Shown here: positions 60,584-64,000 of the stretch, one piece after another | Layout: the number at the start of each line of letters is the position of its first letter | Position numbering within the stretch: the first letter of the stretch is position 1 | Notes under the pieces: generated by a model | What the model saw: only the letters and a program-made list of their open reading frames with translations | The model's database searches: none | Told to the model about the DNA's origin: nothing | DNA from: Bacteroidales bacterium | GTDB lineage: Bacteria > Bacteroidota > Bacteroidia > Bacteroidales > UBA932 | Direction of reading: 5' to 3' | NCBI GenBank assembly: GCA_017554335.1 | Contig: JAFZIO010000042.1 | Location: forward strand, 62,001 to 126,000 | DNA length: 64,000 bases | Position numbers and translations under genes: made by a program

Positions 60584-61903
60584 ATGACTGATAACTTCGA
60601 ACGCTTCGACATGGCGCGGCCGCCCATAAGGACGCGCTGGTACCTGCGTCCCCTTACATACCTGCTGAGTATCTCCGACGTGCTGGCTCATAACACCAAG
60701 ATTAATTACGAGGGCACCAAGGACCTCAAGCCGCCCTTCCTTATGCTGAGCAACCACAACGCCTTCATGGATTTCAAGGTGCTCACCAAGGCCATATATC
60801 CCAGGAGGGCGAACTACGTGGTGGCCATAGACGGTTTCATAGGCCGGGAGTGGCTCCTGCGTAACGTGGGATGCATCTGCAAGCGCAAGTTCACCTCCGA
60901 CGTAACCCTTGTGCGCCAGCTCGCCCGCGTGGTGGAGAACGGCGACATTGCGGTAGTGTACCCCGAGGCCCGATACTCCCTGTGCGGCACCACGGCGGTG
61001 CTCCCGGAGGCCCTCGGCAAGCTCTGCAAGATGCTGAAGGTCCCCGTTGCAACGTTCATCTGCCACGGGCACCATGTCAACTCCCCCTTCTGGAATCTGC
61101 ATCCCCGCGGCATAAAGCCTACCGAAGCGGACTTCAAGCTGCTCTACACCCCCGAGCAACTGGCGGAACTCAGCGTTGACGAAATAAACGCAGGCCTGGT
61201 GCAGGCGTTCCAGTACGACGACTTCGCCTGGCTACGCGACAAAGGTCTGGAAATGCATTACGACAAGCGTGCGGAGGGTTTGGAAAAGGTGCTCTACCAG
61301 TGTCCGGACTGCGGTACGGAGTATGAGATGTCTTCCGAGGACAACCTGCTGACCTGCAACCACTGCGGCAAGCAATGGGAGATGGCCCCCAACGGGCAGC
61401 TGCGGGCGGTGAACGGCAGCACCCGCTTTTCCCATGTGCCCGACTGGTACGAATGGGAGCGGGCGAACGTTCGTGCCGAGGTTGAGGCGGGCACATACAG
61501 CACAGGGGAAATCCCGGTCGATGTGCGTTCGCTGCCGAATTCCAAGAAGTTCATCCCCCTCGGCAAGGGCACTATGGTGCACGACATGAACGGCTTCCGT
61601 GTAAGCGTCAAAGACCTCCTGGGCAAGGAGTACAAGATGGACATTCCGGTTCCGTCGGCCTATTCCGTGCATATCGAGTACAACTACCTTGGCAAGTGGG
61701 GCGACTGCGTGGACCTGAACACGCTTACGGATACCTGGTACACTTATCCCAAGGTGCCCGGATGCGTTCCGCCGGGCGGAGCGCTGGAAAACCTGGACTG
61801 GACGCCCCGTTGCGCCGTTACCAAAATGGCCCTGGCTACTGAAGAGCTGTACTTTGCATATCGCCGCTCCATAGGCAAGCCTTGCAAGCCAGGTCTGGCC
61901 TGA
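60584..61903 (+). CDS. PlsC-like acyltransferase with zinc ribbon
   Basis: 439 residues. The acyltransferase domain occupies about residues 40-210: HX4D motif in LSNHNAFMD, motif IVVYPEARYS (PEARYS in place of EGTRS) and VPVATFICHGHH. A zinc ribbon follows (about 225-260: CPDCGTEYEM and CNHCGKQWEM), then a beta-rich C-terminal region of unknown type. It should transfer acyl groups to glycerol phosphate or another lipid precursor, on the cytosolic side. The fusion with a zinc ribbon is seen in firmicute-like homologues. Confidence 0.83.
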   Translation: MTDNFERFDMARPPIRTRWYLRPLTYLLSISDVLAHNTKINYEGTKDLKPPFLMLSNHNAFMDFKVLTKAIYPRRANYVVAIDGFIGREWLLRNVGCICKRKFTSDVTLVRQLARVVENGDIAVVYPEARYSLCGTTAVLPEALGKLCKMLKVPVATFICHGHHVNSPFWNLHPRGIKPTEADFKLLYTPEQLAELSVDEINAGLVQAFQYDDFAWLRDKGLEMHYDKRAEGLEKVLYQCPDCGTEYEMSSEDNLLTCNHCGKQWEMAPNGQLRAVNGSTRFSHVPDWYEWERANVRAEVEAGTYSTGEIPVDVRSLPNSKKFIPLGKGTMVHDMNGFRVSVKDLLGKEYKMDIPVPSAYSVHIEYNYLGKWGDCVDLNTLTDTWYTYPKVPGCVPPGGALENLDWTPRCAVTKMALATEELYFAYRRSIGKPCKPGLA

Positions 61904-61983
61904 ATTTGTAGTTATTTGCAAATTGGGAGTAGATTTACGCAATATGCGCATAACCATAGCTTAATAATTCGTATTTTGCCGAC
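61904..61983 (+). promoter_or_regulatory. Spacer upstream of GH18-phosphatase gene
   Basis: 80-nt AT-rich spacer. TATTTTG at 61972-61978 is one base short of the -7 consensus and lies 5 nt before the ATG. The palindrome ATGCGCAT (61944-61951) sits about where a regulator might bind. No convincing -33. Confidence 0.35.
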
Positions 61984-64000
61984 ATGAAAGTACTTCACAA
62001 AATTTTACTGGTATTGCTTCCCGTCCTTCTCGCATGCGAGAAGCCGGACACAGGTATTGACGTACCCCCTCCTTCCGACAAGACTGCTGTTGAAGAGCCC
62101 GAAGATCCGGACGATCCCGAGCAGCCCGGCACAGAGGCCTCCGATTTCATAATCGTAGGCTATGCGACCTATTGGGACTCCACCATGCCGGACCCTACCC
62201 TGCTGACCCATATCAACTATGCGTTCGCACACATCAAGAACGACTTCGAAAGCCTTGACGTGAAGAACGAGACACGCCTCGCCAAGATTGCCGCGCTCAA
62301 GGACAAGAACCCCAAACTGAAGGTATTGCTTTCAGTCGGCGGATGGGAGGCAGGCAACTTCAGCGAAATGGCGGCAGACGACACCCACCGCAAGAATTTC
62401 TGCAACAACTGCCTTACCGTTGTGAACAAGCACAAACTGGACGGCATAGACATTGACTGGGAGTATCCTACCAGCAACGCCGCCGGAATCAGTTCGTCCC
62501 CCAACGACACCAAGAACTTCACCAAGCTGATGAAGGATCTGCGCGAGACTCTCGGCGAGGGCAAGCTTGTGACCATGGCCTCCTATGCCAAGGCCAAGTA
62601 CATAGACTTCAAGAACGCCATCCAGTACATGGATTTCGTGAACATAATGTCCTACGACATGGGCAAGCCGCCGTACCATAACGCCGCCCTGTACAAGTCT
62701 TCCATGACCAAGTACAGCTGCGACGAGGCCGTGGCCGCCCACTTCAGTGCAGGCGTGCCTTACAGGAAAATAGTCCTCGGCGTACCTTTCTACGGCCACG
62801 GCGACGGCAGCACTTTCAGCTCCGACTGCGTGGACTACAACGAAATAAAGACCAACGGCTACCAGGTCAAGTGGGACCAGAACGCACAGGTACCTTATCT
62901 GACCAACTCCTCCGGAGTGATGGTACTCAGCTACGACGACGAGACTTCCGTAGGCCTCAAGGCCGACTATGTAAAGTCCAAGGGCCTACTCGGCGCCATG
63001 TACTGGAACATTGAGGCCGACGACTCCAAGTGGTCGCTCTCCAAGGCCCTTTCCACCCGTCTGTTGCCCGCTACATCTCCTGCGGACAACCCCAACGCCA
63101 TCCTGGTTACCAACCAGTATATTCAGAAGTTCCTGGAAGAAGTGGACTACGGCAACTCCGATTACACCTACTCCAAAGTAATAGGCTACCCCGGCGGCGG
63201 CCCCAGCGAGAACAACATCGAGATTCCTCCTACCGTCACGCTTGAGTGGAATGCAGACGCCTCTGCCGGCGATCTGACCCTCACCCTCCAGGAGAGCGAC
63301 TGGAGCCGCACCTACAGCATGAAGGCCGGCACCAAGTCCTACGGCGTCACCAACCTGGTCCCCGGAACCCGCTACACCTGGCAGGTGACATCCACCAGCG
63401 GCAGCGTCATAGCCAACGGCACCTTCGACACCAAGGGCCTCCTGCATCAGGTGTACTTCACGCCCAACGTGCGCAACGGACGCGACCTTGGCGGCTACAA
63501 GGGCTTGAACGGCAAGACCGTAGCCTTCCATAAGATTTACCGCGGCGGCCGCGTGGACGGCAAGTACCTGAACGACGCCGGCAGGGCAGACATGAGGGCC
63601 GAAGGCATCAAGGCCGAAGTGGACCTTCGTGAGGCTTCCGACGTGCCCAAGCAGTCACCCCTCGGCAGCGACATAGATTTCTACGCTCCCGGCTTCGACA
63701 GCGGCTACAACCACATGGTCCGCGACAACCCCGCCAAGGTGAAGGATACCTTCATGTGGGTGGTCCAGCGCCTTCGCGAGAACAAGCCCGTCTACTTCCA
63801 CTGTGCTGCGGGACGCGACCGTACCGCCACCCTCGCAATACTTATCGAGGGCGCCCTGGGCATAAGCGAAAGCGACATGGCAAAGGACTACGAGCTCACA
63901 TACTTCTCCCCTGCCGACTGGGGTATGTCCACGGAAGACGGAAAGTCCGTGTACAAACACACCCGCGACAACTACAGCTACGGCTCAGTCCGCAAGACCA
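61984..64000 (+). CDS. GH18 chitinase-like lipoprotein fused to tyrosine/dual-specificity phosphatase (C-terminus beyond window)
   Basis: At least 672 residues, open to the right edge. Lipobox LLAC and an acidic/Pro tether (EPEDPDDPEQPG). Residues about 53-360 are a GH18 barrel with VLLSVGGWE and the catalytic DGIDIDWE (Glu near 160), FVNIMSYDMG and GLLGAMYWNIEAD. A linker and a fibronectin-like domain follow (about 410-495). From about 500 on is the same phosphatase domain as in the genes at 23 and 24 kb: NGRDLGGYKGLNG, YRGGRVDGK, VDLREASD and active-site HCAAGRDRTA (Cys near 607). GH18 enzymes cleave chitin or GlcNAc-containing glycans by substrate-assisted catalysis. Confidence 0.88.
   Translation, partial: MKVLHKILLVLLPVLLACEKPDTGIDVPPPSDKTAVEEPEDPDDPEQPGTEASDFIIVGYATYWDSTMPDPTLLTHINYAFAHIKNDFESLDVKNETRLAKIAALKDKNPKLKVLLSVGGWEAGNFSEMAADDTHRKNFCNNCLTVVNKHKLDGIDIDWEYPTSNAAGISSSPNDTKNFTKLMKDLRETLGEGKLVTMASYAKAKYIDFKNAIQYMDFVNIMSYDMGKPPYHNAALYKSSMTKYSCDEAVAAHFSAGVPYRKIVLGVPFYGHGDGSTFSSDCVDYNEIKTNGYQVKWDQNAQVPYLTNSSGVMVLSYDDETSVGLKADYVKSKGLLGAMYWNIEADDSKWSLSKALSTRLLPATSPADNPNAILVTNQYIQKFLEEVDYGNSDYTYSKVIGYPGGGPSENNIEIPPTVTLEWNADASAGDLTLTLQESDWSRTYSMKAGTKSYGVTNLVPGTRYTWQVTSTSGSVIANGTFDTKGLLHQVYFTPNVRNGRDLGGYKGLNGKTVAFHKIYRGGRVDGKYLNDAGRADMRAEGIKAEVDLREASDVPKQSPLGSDIDFYAPGFDSGYNHMVRDNPAKVKDTFMWVVQRLRENKPVYFHCAAGRDRTATLAILIEGALGISESDMAKDYELTYFSPADWGMSTEDGKSVYKHTRDNYSYGSVRKT

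Overview
The window is chromosomal DNA of a GC-rich member of the Bacteroidales (Bacteroidota), probably an uncultured gut or rumen lineage. The evidence is a SusC/SusD polysaccharide-utilisation locus, many lipoproteins with a Cys lipobox followed by Asp/Glu/Pro-rich tethers, promoters of the Bacteroidota type (TTTG, about 19-20 bp, TAnnTTTG) and few Shine-Dalgarno sequences. The species cannot be named from the sequence.

Layout. 1-6.9 kb (minus): NatAB-like ABC exporter, a 5'-nucleotidase split over two genes, yicC and a TonB receptor that runs off the left edge; the genes overlap or nearly touch. 7-13.7 kb: DPP4-like peptidase (plus), then a minus-strand cluster of a THUMP-like methyltransferase, RecD-like helicase, TrkH and a membrane sensor. 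13.8-18.6 kb (plus): ROK regulator, AmgK-RapZ-C fusion, MurU-like nucleotidyltransferase and CotH kinase, which suggests MurNAc recycling. 18.6-19.9 kb: Na+/alanine symporter. 19.93-22.18 kb: a complete IS1595-family element with 23-bp inverted repeats, an 8-bp target duplication and two AT-rich cargo genes, inserted just behind a tRNA-Val terminator. 22.4 kb: sodB.

23-46 kb is one large divergent PUL. The minus arm holds two secreted tyrosine-phosphatase-like lipoproteins, a GH36-type glycosidase and a PfkB kinase. The plus arm holds an AgaR-like repressor, AgaS, SusC, SusD, two CBM9-like lipoproteins, three DUF4832-type proteins, a DUF5106 protein, an alkaline phosphatase, an EamA transporter and an SdiA-regulated-like propeller lipoprotein. 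AgaR, AgaS and the kinase point to a galactosamine/GalNAc-containing glycan; the many phosphatases suggest that it, or an associated substrate, may carry phosphate.

46-55 kb: MscS, then a phosphate-themed cluster: DUF47 (PhoU-like), a PiT-like membrane domain fused to a coiled coil and a LuxR-type HTH, an OprO/OprP-type porin, a lamin-tail lipoprotein, two CYTH or CYTH-like proteins, a DASS anion symporter and MgtC. 55-59 kb (minus): hypB, a 941-residue Fe-S flavoprotein, hypA and a small membrane protein. 59-64 kb: AXE1-type esterase, PlsC-like acyltransferase and, running off the right edge, a GH18 chitinase-like lipoprotein fused to a phosphatase domain of the same type as in the PUL.

The strongest leads are (1) the PiT-HTH fusion, a candidate membrane-embedded phosphate-responsive regulator; (2) the GH18-phosphatase fusion; (3) a roughly 120-bp structured repeat present twice inside coding sequence, whose 21-bp outer stem has quite different sequence in the two copies but is still paired; (4) the IS1595 element, whose two unrelated cargo proteins share an N-terminal helical tag. 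No gene-free stretch exceeds 300 bases.
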